Positions 25,401 to 32,904 of a stretch of 64,000 nt of DNA are shown one piece after another. Within the stretch, counting starts at the first letter, position 1. Every line of letters starts with the position of its first letter. Origin of the DNA: Pseudomonas sp. MWU13-2105 (GTDB lineage: Bacteria > Pseudomonadota > Gammaproteobacteria > Pseudomonadales > Pseudomonadaceae); the NCBI RefSeq assembly GCF_023242315.1, contig NZ_JALLIY010000007.1, positions 272,999 to 336,998 of the forward strand, read 5' to 3'. The notes under the pieces are model-generated. The model made no database searches and was not told the DNA's origin. It saw nothing but the letters and a program-made list of their open reading frames with translations. The position numbers were made by a program, and so were the translations under genes.

Positions 25401-27246
25401 CTTCAGTCATGGCGAACTGAAAAGCGAAACCAGCCAGCAGGAGGGGGGCCAGACGTATGAGATGCACTATCTCTATAGCCTGCGCGGGCGCTTGCTGGAA
25501 TACACCGATGTATTGGGACACAAGCAGGAATATCGTTACGATTTGCAAGGGCGCCTGGAGCTGACCTCGCTGGGCACCACCACCTCGCGCTTCGACTACG
25601 ATGGGCTGAGCAATATCGTCAGTATCCAGACCGAGGACGAGGTCAGCCCCGGCGAGAAGCACCGGGTCGGTATCAGCCTGGAATACGACGAGTTCAACCG
25701 CGAGACCCTGCGCCACTTCGATCTCGATGGCGTGGCGCAGACGCTGACCCAGACCTACAGCGATGTCGACGCTTTGCTGCAACGGACCCTGAGCGAAGGC
25801 AGCCAGGTGTTGCGCAATGAAGGTTATGTCTATGATCTGCGCGGGCGTCTGGAGAACTATACCTGCAGCGGCAGCCAGCCACCGGCCGATCCCTATGGCA
25901 ATGCGATTGCCCAGCAGATGTTTATTCTCGACGAGCTGGATAACCTGATTCTGGTGATTACCGATACGGCTGATGGCAAGAGCAACATGGCCGATTATCT
26001 CTTCGAGAATACCCAGGACCCGACCCAGTTGACCCGGGTGCTCAACCAGGGCAACGCGGGCTATCCAGCGCAGATCGACTTGACCTACGACCTCAATGGC
26101 AACCTGACCACCGACGAAGCGGGGCGTACCCTGGAATACGATGCGCTCAATCGCCTGCTCAGTGTCAGCGCGCCAGGCGGCGGAACGCCGCGCAGTTATG
26201 GTTATGATCCGCTGGATAAGCTGTCGCGGCAGGTGGAAGGGAGTGAGAGCCAGCAACGCTTCTATCGTGATGAGGAGTTGGCCAATACTCTCGGTCCTCG
26301 GCAGAACCGGACCTTTATGCGTGGTGGCGATAGCTTGTTGGTCGAATGTCAGGATGACGGAGCGTGCTTGCTGGCGACTGATGCGGCGAACAGCGTGCTG
26401 AGTGAAGTCGACCCAAGCGGTACGCGACAGGATATGGCGTATAGCGCTTATGGAGAGCGCAGTAGTGGGCAACCAGTGAGTACCGCGCTGGGCTTCAATG
26501 GTCAGTTGCGTGAAGAGCAGAGCGGCAGCTATTTGTTGGGAAACGGCTATCGGTCTTATAGCCCGGGATTGATGCGATTTCATAGCCCGGACAGTCTTAG
26601 CCCGTTTGATGAGGGCGGGATAAATATGTATATGTATTGTGAGGGCGACTCGATTAATAATATGGATCCAACGGGGCACTGGTCGCTCATGGGTATATTT
26701 AGATCTATTGGAAAAGCGTTTGGGTTCGGTGCGCGGACAAAGGTAGTGCCAACTAAAGTAGTGCCCGTGAAGGTTTCTGGTCCCGTGATGCCTCCGCAAG
26801 TAATAAAAGCGAATCCATTATACACTGGATCCAATGCCTCTATAAAATCTCGAGCGTCGACCTCTACAGTAACTTCCGTTCACTCACAAGACTCACTGCC
26901 TCTTGGGCGCCAAGGTCCACTGCCGGAGCCCCCTTCCAATGCGCGACTTCATACCCAATGGTTGACACCTGAGTCGTCATTAAAAAGTGGTGGTGTTTAT
27001 GAAAAGTTACTAGGGAGGGAGCAGCGTAGATATATAGAGATGGCTAGGCAGCAGAATCAGCAGTTGCTTGGGGTTTCTAGGGTGGAAAGGTTGGGCCCTG
27101 TAACACCAAATCAAATTCAGAACTTTTTGAAGGTGGTGGAACGAGCTAAAACAGTTAGATTTGTTCAAACTGAATATGGCTGGCAACGTCAGAATGGCAT
27201 ACTAAAAATTAATCGAAGTGGTCGTGTTGTTGACAGTTGGCACTAA
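22495..27246 (+). CDS. Rhs/TcC-like giant repeat protein, second copy, distinct tip
   Basis: 1583 aa. Start MSDSTAVHSNAFNFMSYFNNG parallels the Rhs protein at 1556-6646; GAGG lies 8 nt upstream, and the frame is open back to 22450. Rhs/YD repeats run to the core (LLGNGYRSYSPGLMRFHSPD, LSPFDEGGINMY, MDPTGH, near residue 1395). The 188-aa tip (26680-27243) is clearly poorer in GC than the rest. It has a Pro/Ser-rich linker and a compact C-terminal part ending KINRSGRVVDSWH; I do not recognise the toxin family. No ORF that could be an immunity gene follows directly. No signal peptide or PAAR domain is present. It is the last gene of the array, consistent with a toxin carried or assisted by the upstream products (inference). 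Confidence 0.85.
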   Translation: MSDSTAVHSNAFNFMSYFNNGVDPRTNQYTLSIEFPEFKPNYLNGPLVPLVLNFNPMNLFDSGYGLGWNLQLSQFTPHNQMLALSSGERFKVTAQDGSEQLMKERKLVTFRLFSRSAADHDYELVHKSGLIERLKVHGDGNDRIALPVQMLSAEGHAVTLGYELFNARYWRLAWIRDVQGDLLQVRRDTGSVTLDLHPGKGPGGTVLASYVMSLDTSLEKLVRVITLPSQAGQNIAWRLNYRKFGDYNCISEVQTPLGAREVIDYDSVGHEFPNGSGQQPVPRVAVHRVFPGGEQPTVETQYRYDDSDSYPASNNFLGRNLTLIWDNDGLDNLYKAADLTYEYGSSECLMQGTVEVQRIKRTFNRFHLLTKETTRRNDKEQEVETTYHLTPDASFDNQPDYFQLPYEVIKRWRVLQTNRLRTEKSSTTYDRFGNPLIQTQANGIVETNAYYLANGEDGCPEDPDGFVRNLKSKTVTPAPGHVAGAPVLRTDYRYSAQPSLTLSARSDWLALECETRVQQGTTDSELQRTEYSYYSTPNDPVRHGRIECQGVSLNGKTTYTDYAYSVLANARVGETVLQTLQTLRTDFDTVNKVITLESSLLNGEPLLERDDNDVEIRRTYDVLNRVTSETVAPDDPLYEATRHYQYFLSGSINQRAEQWLFDVKGVKTVTTLDGLNRAIQETRADADSSNPSTQRQTYAATYDVFGNLAQEVEFDWWDVDWAVFKTVPLISRFEYDDWNQQSCVIGPDGVEEHAETDPIGDGLTGAVQRSWQQDSATPTKLSGATVSQLNLFEKPVQVERLDLRQTVISRQKNSYDGLGRLVKEEVGLRTPLRVTEYSYDAFDRMVQSKLPLNAVVRREYAAHSAEDWPTSISVNNKPLGTQAFDGLGRMTRSVTGGRVQVFEYDPQQTQPKQVTTPSGQSIAYDYRPSLCEEPLQRRLPGSTSDYEYDSQNARLLNCREAGQRLARTYFSHGELKSETSQQEGGQTYEMHYLYSLRGRLLEYTDVLGHKQEYRYDLQGRLELTSLGTTTSRFDYDGLSNIVSIQTEDEVSPGEKHRVGISLEYDEFNRETLRHFDLDGVAQTLTQTYSDVDALLQRTLSEGSQVLRNEGYVYDLRGRLENYTCSGSQPPADPYGNAIAQQMFILDELDNLILVITDTADGKSNMADYLFENTQDPTQLTRVLNQGNAGYPAQIDLTYDLNGNLTTDEAGRTLEYDALNRLLSVSAPGGGTPRSYGYDPLDKLSRQVEGSESQQRFYRDEELANTLGPRQNRTFMRGGDSLLVECQDDGACLLATDAANSVLSEVDPSGTRQDMAYSAYGERSSGQPVSTALGFNGQLREEQSGSYLLGNGYRSYSPGLMRFHSPDSLSPFDEGGINMYMYCEGDSINNMDPTGHWSLMGIFRSIGKAFGFGARTKVVPTKVVPVKVSGPVMPPQVIKANPLYTGSNASIKSRASTSTVTSVHSQDSLPLGRQGPLPEPPSNARLHTQWLTPESSLKSGGVYEKLLGREQRRYIEMARQQNQQLLGVSRVERLGPVTPNQIQNFLKVVERAKTVRFVQTEYGWQRQNGILKINRSGRVVDSWH

Positions 27247-27393
27247 CGAAATCGGAGGGTGTTATGGGCCTCCTGTTACCCGGATTGGCGAGATGAGGCT
27301 GGGAACTCATTACAGCTCAGTCTAATCAAGACGCAAGACACAAGCCGATTTTCTGACGATAGCGGTGCCAGCGATGCGATCTGATAGTCGACA

Positions 27394-27705
27394 TCATCGT
27401 CGCTTGAAATACCGTATCGCCGAGTAGGCGTAGACATTGAGTCCCGCCTCGCCAAACGGACTCCAACTGTCCGGACTGTTGAAGCGCATCAGCACCGGGT
27501 TAATTGCCCGGTAGCCATTTCCCAATAAATAATGCCCGGTCACCGGGTCCGTTCGTTCGCCGTTGAACCCCAGTAGGCTCAACAAGCCGCTTGCCGTTGC
27601 ATGATGACCGTACGGGCTATACGCGATGGCCTGGTGGTGCTGTGTCTTATCCAGGGTGTGCAGGATACAGCATCCCGTACTGGACAAGGCATACGAATCA
27701 CTCAT
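27394..27705 (-). CDS. Rhs core remnant lacking a toxin tip
   Basis: 103 aa corresponding to the end of an Rhs core: IAYSPYGHH, GFNGERTDPVTGHYLLGNGYR, LMRFNSPD, SWSPFGEAGLNVYAY. Then the sequence leaves the family (SAIRYFKRR and stop) where GNP...DPTGH and a tip would be expected. It faces the second Rhs gene tail to tail. It is either a displaced orphan core end, as is often seen beside Rhs genes, or the relic of a lost Rhs gene. An AAGG abuts the ATG too closely for a good ribosome-binding site. Probably non-functional on its own. Confidence 0.65.
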   Translation of the reverse strand: MSDSYALSSTGCCILHTLDKTQHHQAIAYSPYGHHATASGLLSLLGFNGERTDPVTGHYLLGNGYRAINPVLMRFNSPDSWSPFGEAGLNVYAYSAIRYFKRR

Positions 27706-27851
27706 CCTTTCTTACAATTACTCAACTGCCTGTATCTTGCATAGCCCGAAGCCTGCTGTTTATAGTCCACCAGCCGCTCATATTGGCGACACGGGTTTGG
27801 CGACTCGTTGATAAATGCGCAAAGGCTCATTTAAAAAACGAGGCTTTACCC

Positions 27852-28112
27852 ATGACTAGATACGTCCCCCTCACCGCCATCGACTGCCTGATCCCCAGCT
27901 TGCTGATCGATGCCGACAGCCCCACTGATGTGCTCCACGCCAACGCCGCCGCCCGCTTCCTGGCCGCGACGCAAATGCTCGAAGCCCTGGCCCGGATCGA
28001 ATTGCACAACGCCAATGACATCGACTTCCAACATATCCTCCAGGTGCCGGCGATGGTCCTGCGCGACGGCTGCGACCTGATGGATGTACTGGGTTGGCGA
28101 TTACGTGTCTGA
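27852..28112 (+). CDS. Small hypothetical protein
   Basis: 86 aa, start MTRYVPLTAIDCLIPSL, with CGAGG upstream of the ATG; the frame is open back to 27591, but only this part has coding character. Mostly alpha-helical composition (LHANAAARFLAATQMLEALARIEL, cytoplasmic, no signal). It resembles the small, poorly described Pseudomonas proteins of the DUF3077 type in size and helix pattern, but I cannot confirm membership. It stands alone between the Rhs remnant and the metalloprotease. Confidence 0.55.
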   Translation: MTRYVPLTAIDCLIPSLLIDADSPTDVLHANAAARFLAATQMLEALARIELHNANDIDFQHILQVPAMVLRDGCDLMDVLGWRLRV

Positions 28113-28227
28113 GCATTGAAACAGGGCAACGTAACGCAACCTGTAGATGAGTGGCTTGCCTGCGAATATTCTCTCTAAGCGATACTTTGCCGGTCCAGTA
28201 CCGCCGCGACCCGTTGGCTCACCCTGC

Positions 28228-30009
28228 TCAAGGCACCGCCGTTGTGATTTCAACCGGTTCCGAAATGAGGTTTCCTGAGTACCTGTAAGTCTGGAAGTGA
28301 TACGTCACGCCCGACGGTAGTTTGCCGAGAACCGCAAAGTTCAGTATTGACGGAAACGTCGGAAAGCCGCTGACCGTGGTCATGCTGGGGAACAGGCGAC
28401 CTTGGGGATCCGGATCCCATGTTGCCAAAACGGTGCCTTCACTGTTCCTCGAGATTCGGTATCCCGTTGGTTTTGGTAGTTGGTGTATGCCCAGGAAAGT
28501 AGTGATGGGAAGTGAAAAACGATTGGCGGAATCATAGGCTCGCAACTGGAACGTGTGATATCCGTTCGGCAGATCGGATAGCACTATTTGAGTGCCGGTG
28601 GTGGTCCTTGGATTGGCATTTTCCGTATTGAGCTCCTTGACCTCATAGCCGGCGGCGCCCGACGAGGCATTCCAGGCCAGTCGAATACTGTTGTTGCCGG
28701 GGCGAGGCAGGGCGTCCCAAAAATCTGTCGGCGTTGCGGCAACGGGAGATAACTCAGGCATGAAGTCTGCCACGGCCCCGGCCCGTTCCCGGATGACGCG
28801 GGCATTATCACTTATACCCGCTACCCCCGTTGGTTGGGCAAACCATGTACCACTGGGGCTGGAGTAGGCGTTGATGCGTGGGCAGACATTGGCGGCGCAG
28901 GTGGATGACATCATCGTCGAGAAGGGGAATCCGCCTGTCGATTTATGATAAGCGTGTGCGTAAGCGATCGGTCCCTCTGAGTTCTCATGGCCAGCCCCGA
29001 TATTATGGCCGAGCTCGTGCCCGAAGGTATATTGCCCGGTGGCTGCTGATTCGCTCACGACAGCGAATGCATTGTCCCGGGTGGCTCGCAGGTAGGCTTT
29101 TCCCCTAAGAGCATTATTAACGACCAACATGACGACGCTGTCGGCCGCTCTTGCATCGCGTAGGGCGCGGACTTCAGCGTTGTTTTTCAAGTCCGCAAGC
29201 GAGTAGCCGAAACCCTCCTCGCCACTGCCTCGTTCATTGTAGTTGATCGGAAAGATACCGGCGGACTCAAAGCGTACGTCTATATTGCTATTGACCAATC
29301 CGTTGTTGGCTTCGGCGAGCATTGCGGCGGCGAGTCCTTGTGGGTCGGTGATCCATGGTCGTGCATTATTGGACATGACCAGCAGGACGCGAATCTTGGT
29401 ATAAGCCCGCTCCGAGTGCGCCGTATTGCGTGCAGGGACAGGTGCCGACGATGATTGATCGATCTCGACGGTGTCATTGTCATCTGACGGGAAGCGGCTT
29501 TCATCCAGTTTGAAAATGGCATGCAACTGTCCGCCCAAGGGGACTATCCGGTAGAGCTCGGTAGCATAACGCACGGTACCGGTAATCATTGTGCCATTGA
29601 CTGCCAGAGTGACATCACTGTCTTCGCTCTTGACCGGTGTAGTACTTTTGTCGGAGGCATTACGTAATTCTTTTACCTGGCCATGCCAAACCGCGATGTT
29701 GTCATTTTTATTTTTCTCTAGATGCAAATTGCCAATGCTGACGGTCAAGTCAGGAGTCAGGTTGAGCTCGATCAGTTGGGTCGATGGGGTAAGCGAAGAA
29801 ATATCCGCCTGGGTGATGAGTGTTGAGACGATGCTGGGAGTTGATTTATTGTATTGCACTATCGCATTGGCCTCGTTTGTCATGGGTTGATGGTCCGAGG
29901 TCGGTGCGAGTAGTTTGGAATCGGCAACGGTATTCTGAATGAACATGCTGGCAACAGTAGAAAGCCAGAATGTCGAATGGAAGATAAACCTGTTTGGCCT
30001 GGTGCTCAT
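28228..30009 (-). CDS. Secreted metzincin zinc metalloprotease with Fn3-like C-terminus
   Basis: 593 aa. The N-terminus (residues 1-29, hydrophobic around FIFHSTFWLSTVASMFI) looks like a signal peptide. A prodomain-like region to about 200 is followed by the peptidase domain. This has the zinc motif HELGHNIGAGH at 331-341 and a downstream Met-turn (FSTMMSST, 363-370), the signature of metzincins (M12/reprolysin-like, as in bacterial peptidyl-Asp metallopeptidases). Residues about 425-593 form two fibronectin-III-like domains (SIRLAWNASSGAAGYEVKEL). In this family zinc is bound by the three His and Glu332 is the catalytic base. A secreted protease beside a putative toxin locus would suit invertebrate or predator interaction, but transcription is independent. 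No neighbour within an operon distance. Confidence 0.85.
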   Translation of the reverse strand: MSTRPNRFIFHSTFWLSTVASMFIQNTVADSKLLAPTSDHQPMTNEANAIVQYNKSTPSIVSTLITQADISSLTPSTQLIELNLTPDLTVSIGNLHLEKNKNDNIAVWHGQVKELRNASDKSTTPVKSEDSDVTLAVNGTMITGTVRYATELYRIVPLGGQLHAIFKLDESRFPSDDNDTVEIDQSSSAPVPARNTAHSERAYTKIRVLLVMSNNARPWITDPQGLAAAMLAEANNGLVNSNIDVRFESAGIFPINYNERGSGEEGFGYSLADLKNNAEVRALRDARAADSVVMLVVNNALRGKAYLRATRDNAFAVVSESAATGQYTFGHELGHNIGAGHENSEGPIAYAHAYHKSTGGFPFSTMMSSTCAANVCPRINAYSSPSGTWFAQPTGVAGISDNARVIRERAGAVADFMPELSPVAATPTDFWDALPRPGNNSIRLAWNASSGAAGYEVKELNTENANPRTTTGTQIVLSDLPNGYHTFQLRAYDSANRFSLPITTFLGIHQLPKPTGYRISRNSEGTVLATWDPDPQGRLFPSMTTVSGFPTFPSILNFAVLGKLPSGVTYHFQTYRYSGNLISEPVEITTAVP

Positions 30010-30192
30010 GACTGATGTCCTGCGGTAATGTTGTTGTATGTCATTACTTTTATTATGCTGTGCTGAAGTCAGGTGATGGTCTACTGTTAGAAGTGATAGG
30101 TGTTCAAGCGGATTTGAAATAATATTTATGATAAAGTGCTATAAAACCGCCAGCTCCCACAGGGATCGGGTTGACCATGGTGGCGAGGCACA

Positions 30193-30201
30193 GGGGGGGG
30201 G
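30193..30201. repeat. Nine-G tract downstream of response regulator
   Basis: Nine consecutive G between the metalloprotease and the response regulator, outside any gene. Noted because similar G runs occur in the P47-like genes, showing that G homopolymers are common in this genome. Confidence 0.8.
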
Positions 30202-30228
30202 CGGCATCCGAGTGTTTTCAAGAGCCTT

Positions 30229-30867
30229 TCACCCCAACCCCGCCCGCCGCACATACTCCACCAACTCGCCGTTGTGCCGCAGCCCGAGCTTCTCCATCGC
30301 CGTGCGCTTCTGCCGGCTGATGGTCTTCTCGCTACGGTTGAGACGTTCGGCGATTTCCCGCCCCGAGCAGGCCTGGCCGAACAGACGCAGCACTTCCAGC
30401 TCGCGCTGCGACAGCGGGCTATCGAGCAGGTCGCTGGTAGCATGGATTTTCAACAGCAGGGCAAAGCTGGGGCTCAGGTACTCGCGATCGGCACTCACGC
30501 GCTCGACCGCCACGCGCAATTCGTGCAGCGGACGATGCTTGTCGAACAGCCCGGCCACCCCCTGGTCGAGTATCGCGCGCAGCAGCGCCGGGCTGTTGAT
30601 CATGGTCATCACCAGCACCTTGAGCCGTGGAAAGTGCCGGCGGATATAGCGGATCAGGGTGATGCCATCGGGAAAGCGCCCGTTGGGCATGGAAAAATCG
30701 GTAATCAGCAGGTCGCAGGGCTGGCGCTGCAAGTGCTCGATCAGCGCATCGCTGGTGTGGGCTTCATGCAGGCTCAGGTCCGTGTTGCGCTCGGCAAAAG
30801 TGATGGCCATTCGCGCACCTTGCAGCACGACGGGATGATCGTCGGCCAGGAGAATGTGTCGGGTCAT
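30229..30867 (-). CDS. LuxR/NarL-family two-component response regulator
   Basis: 212 aa from MTRHILLADDHPVVLQG. The receiver domain (1-120) has the acidic pair D9-D10, the phospho-acceptor Asp57 (LLITDFSMP) and MTM near 92-95. The C-terminal LuxR helix-turn-helix (about 148-205) has LSQRELEVLRLFGQACSGREIAERLNRSEKTISRQKRTAMEKLG. The frame is open upstream to 30951, but that extension is not receiver-like. No histidine kinase gene is nearby, so this is an orphan regulator in the window. Family members of the RcsB/BfiR type control surface and biofilm traits; the target here is unknown. Confidence 0.9.
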   Translation of the reverse strand: MTRHILLADDHPVVLQGARMAITFAERNTDLSLHEAHTSDALIEHLQRQPCDLLITDFSMPNGRFPDGITLIRYIRRHFPRLKVLVMTMINSPALLRAILDQGVAGLFDKHRPLHELRVAVERVSADREYLSPSFALLLKIHATSDLLDSPLSQRELEVLRLFGQACSGREIAERLNRSEKTISRQKRTAMEKLGLRHNGELVEYVRRAGLG

Positions 30868-31014
30868 GGAGCGGGGGCCTTGGGGCGTCGGTCTGTCGAT
30901 GGGGGATAGCGATTCGGAAGGGCGCCTGAGGGTCACAACCACCGAGGGCATGTCTCGTGTGACGATCAGGTCAGGACTGCGGATGTCACGCCGGCCAGCC
31001 GGCAGAGGTCGTTG

Positions 31015-31296
31015 TCATAGCTGCACCAGGCCCATTTCCGCAGCCTTGCGCAAGGCGGCCCAGCGCGAGGACACCTTGAATTTGACGCGAATATTGGCGA
31101 AGTGATAGTTCACCGCCGATTCCGTGCATTCGAGGATCTGGGCAATCTCCCAGGAAGATTTGCCCATCACCGCCCACTCCATGACTTCCAGCTCCTTGCG
31201 GGTCAGGCTGATGCGCGGGCGGGGCTCGTGGCTTTGCGGTTCAGAGGGGACCACGGGCGGGGTGGTGGCGGTCGGTTTGGAAAGTGACGCGTGCAT
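31015..31296 (-). CDS. Short LuxR-type helix-turn-helix regulator
   Basis: 93 aa from the ATG at 31296, preceded by GGGAG at 8 nt; the ATG at 31335 has no ribosome-binding site. The protein is little more than a LuxR HTH domain: ISLTRKELEVMEWAVMGKSS, WEIAQILECTESAVNYHFANIRVKF. It ends WAALRKAAEMGLVQL, much as the AHL-responsive LuxR/RhlR proteins end. The autoinducer domain is absent, so this is a stand-alone HTH protein. A perfect lux-box-like dyad lies 150 nt upstream. It could be self-regulated or be under a LuxR-type activator encoded elsewhere. Confidence 0.85.
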   Translation of the reverse strand: MHASLSKPTATTPPVVPSEPQSHEPRPRISLTRKELEVMEWAVMGKSSWEIAQILECTESAVNYHFANIRVKFKVSSRWAALRKAAEMGLVQL

Positions 31297-31734
31297 GGTG
31301 GAAACTCCCGCAAAAATGCGATTGAACAGATTCATCGGTTTTTTTGGCTGAGTTGCTCAGGCGTCCCTGGCGGAAAGTGCCCCAACGTCACTGTTGACTT
31401 CCGCAGGTTGCCCATGAAGTTATAAACAGAAAAATGCGTTTTGGGACCTGTCAAAATTGACAGGTGGCGACTGTACTAGGCCGTGTGAGCTATTTCTGTA
31501 AGCCGATTCTTTTTGCGTTGTGGGCTGAAGGCAGAGTGCTGCCAATCGCGTTGATAAACGTAGAAATTCTTTATTTACAGTCAGTTGGTTCGTGGGGCCA
31601 CGCAGGTGTGTGCTGGTCGAATGGCGCTGAAGCCGGTAGGGAAAGTAGGAAAGGACGGTCGTCTTTTTTCTTGCCGTTGGTCGTTTTTATGGGGGCGGGG
31701 GGAAGTGGTGACCGCAGGACGGTCACCGTAGTCC
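31297..31734. other. Intergenic region upstream of LuxR-type gene
   Basis: 438 bp between the LuxR-type gene and the end of the nucleoside hydrolase gene. It holds the lux-box-like dyad at 31446-31465 and a matching -10 hexamer. The part at 31500-31734 has only shadow ORFs and nothing else I can support. Confidence 0.5.
31414..31465 (-). promoter_or_regulatory. Lux-box-like operator and -10 element
   Basis: ACCTGTCAAAATTGACAGGT at 31446-31465 is a perfect 9-bp dyad with a 2-nt centre and matches the 20-bp lux/las-box pattern ACCTG-N10-CAGGT. On the minus strand a TATAAC (31419-31424) lies about 33 bp from the dyad centre. That is the distance expected if the box is centred near -42 and overlaps the -35 region, as in LuxR-activated promoters. 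Transcription would start near 31413 and lead into the gene at 31296. Activity is inferred. Confidence 0.55.
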
Positions 31735-32814
31735 TCAGGGTTTTTTCACCGGCGTCGGCAAGGTCACCAGCGATACGTAGTCGTTCCAGAATTTCTTCTG
31801 GTCCACGGCGAACACGATCCTGGCTTTCTGCGTCCCCACCGGCGGGTTCTTCTTGTAGCCCAGCGCGCGACCGTAGTCCGGGCCGAAATGGGTGTCGACA
31901 TCGATCCACATCTCACGGGATTCGGTGACGATCTCCGGCTCCGCGAGGAACAACGCCGGCAGGCTGTCCCAGGTAAAGCTGTGGTACCCGGGGTCCTTGG
32001 CGAACTGCGGCCCGAACACGCTCTTGTACAGCTCCGGCACCGCGCCCTTGGCGGCGATCACCCGTTGGTAGACCGAGGCATCGAAGGTGACTTTCTCGCA
32101 GACATCGTTGGGGAAGATCACGTGTTCGATCGGCGAGCGCAGGACGATCCTCGCCGCCTCCGGGTCGAACCACCAGTTGAATTCCGCCGCCGGCGTGGTG
32201 TTGCCGGGAATCTCGATGGCGCCGCCCATGTACACGATGCGCTTGATCAGCGGCACGATATCCGGCGCCTGGCGGATCGCCAGGGCCAGGTTGGTCAACG
32301 GCCCGATGGCCAGCAGGGTCACTTCATGGGGGTTCTTGCGCACGCTGTCGATAATGAACTGCGGCGCGGTTTCGCTGCGCAGTTTGGTGTGCGTCGCCAA
32401 GCCGTCGGGCGGCGCGACCAGTTGCGCCGCCGAGGTCGGCCGCGGGTTCTTGAACGCCCCCGGCCAGCCGGCGCCGAACAGCGCCTGCTCCTGTGGATAA
32501 GTGGCGAAGTCATGCAGCAGCGGATAGGCCGCGCCGGAGTAGACGCCGATCTCCTTTTCCACCCCCATGCGCTCCACGGCCTTGAGTGCATCGACCTGTT
32601 CCTGGTCGACCCAGGCATTGCCGCTGACCAGGGTCATGCCCAGCAGGTCGATCTTCTTCTGCGCGTGCAACTGCGCCAGCATGATAAAGGCCTGGCCGTC
32701 GTCGTTGAGGACGTTGAAATCGGTATCGAGAATGACTTTTTCCGCCGCTTGCAGCGAGCCGGCGGACAGGCCGACAGCCAGCGCCAGCGCGCAGCCCTTG
32801 AGAAAGCGTTGCAT
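31735..32814 (-). CDS. Periplasmic nucleoside hydrolase (IUNH family)
   Basis: 359 aa from MQRFLKGCALALAVGLSAG, a Sec signal peptide ending near LQAA. The family calcium/ribose site is present as ILDTDFNVLNDDGQAF, with two residues more than the common D-x-D-P-G-x-D-D form. LLAIGPLTNLALA, VYMGGAI and the late WIDVDTHFGPDYGR also fit. Such enzymes hydrolyse the N-glycosidic bond of ribonucleosides. The gene is 90 nt after nicT on the same strand, at the end of the nicCDEFT operon. In P. putida a porin gene (nicP) is known at this place. It may release nicotinate from nicotinate or nicotinamide riboside in the periplasm (inference); a purine or uridine hydrolase is the alternative. Confidence 0.85.
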   Translation of the reverse strand: MQRFLKGCALALAVGLSAGSLQAAEKVILDTDFNVLNDDGQAFIMLAQLHAQKKIDLLGMTLVSGNAWVDQEQVDALKAVERMGVEKEIGVYSGAAYPLLHDFATYPQEQALFGAGWPGAFKNPRPTSAAQLVAPPDGLATHTKLRSETAPQFIIDSVRKNPHEVTLLAIGPLTNLALAIRQAPDIVPLIKRIVYMGGAIEIPGNTTPAAEFNWWFDPEAARIVLRSPIEHVIFPNDVCEKVTFDASVYQRVIAAKGAVPELYKSVFGPQFAKDPGYHSFTWDSLPALFLAEPEIVTESREMWIDVDTHFGPDYGRALGYKKNPPVGTQKARIVFAVDQKKFWNDYVSLVTLPTPVKKP

Positions 32815-32904
32815 GGTGATGTGCCCCAATGAATGGTTGTTGTGTTGTGCTGATCCGGCCTGCCTGCCGAGGCCTGGAAAGGCCGTCGGCAGGTCAGTGG
32901 TAAC

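Noticed and set aside
27591..28112. Long version (173 aa) of the small hypothetical gene
   Set aside because: The first part overlaps the Rhs remnant antisense and lacks a ribosome-binding site; coding character begins at 27852.
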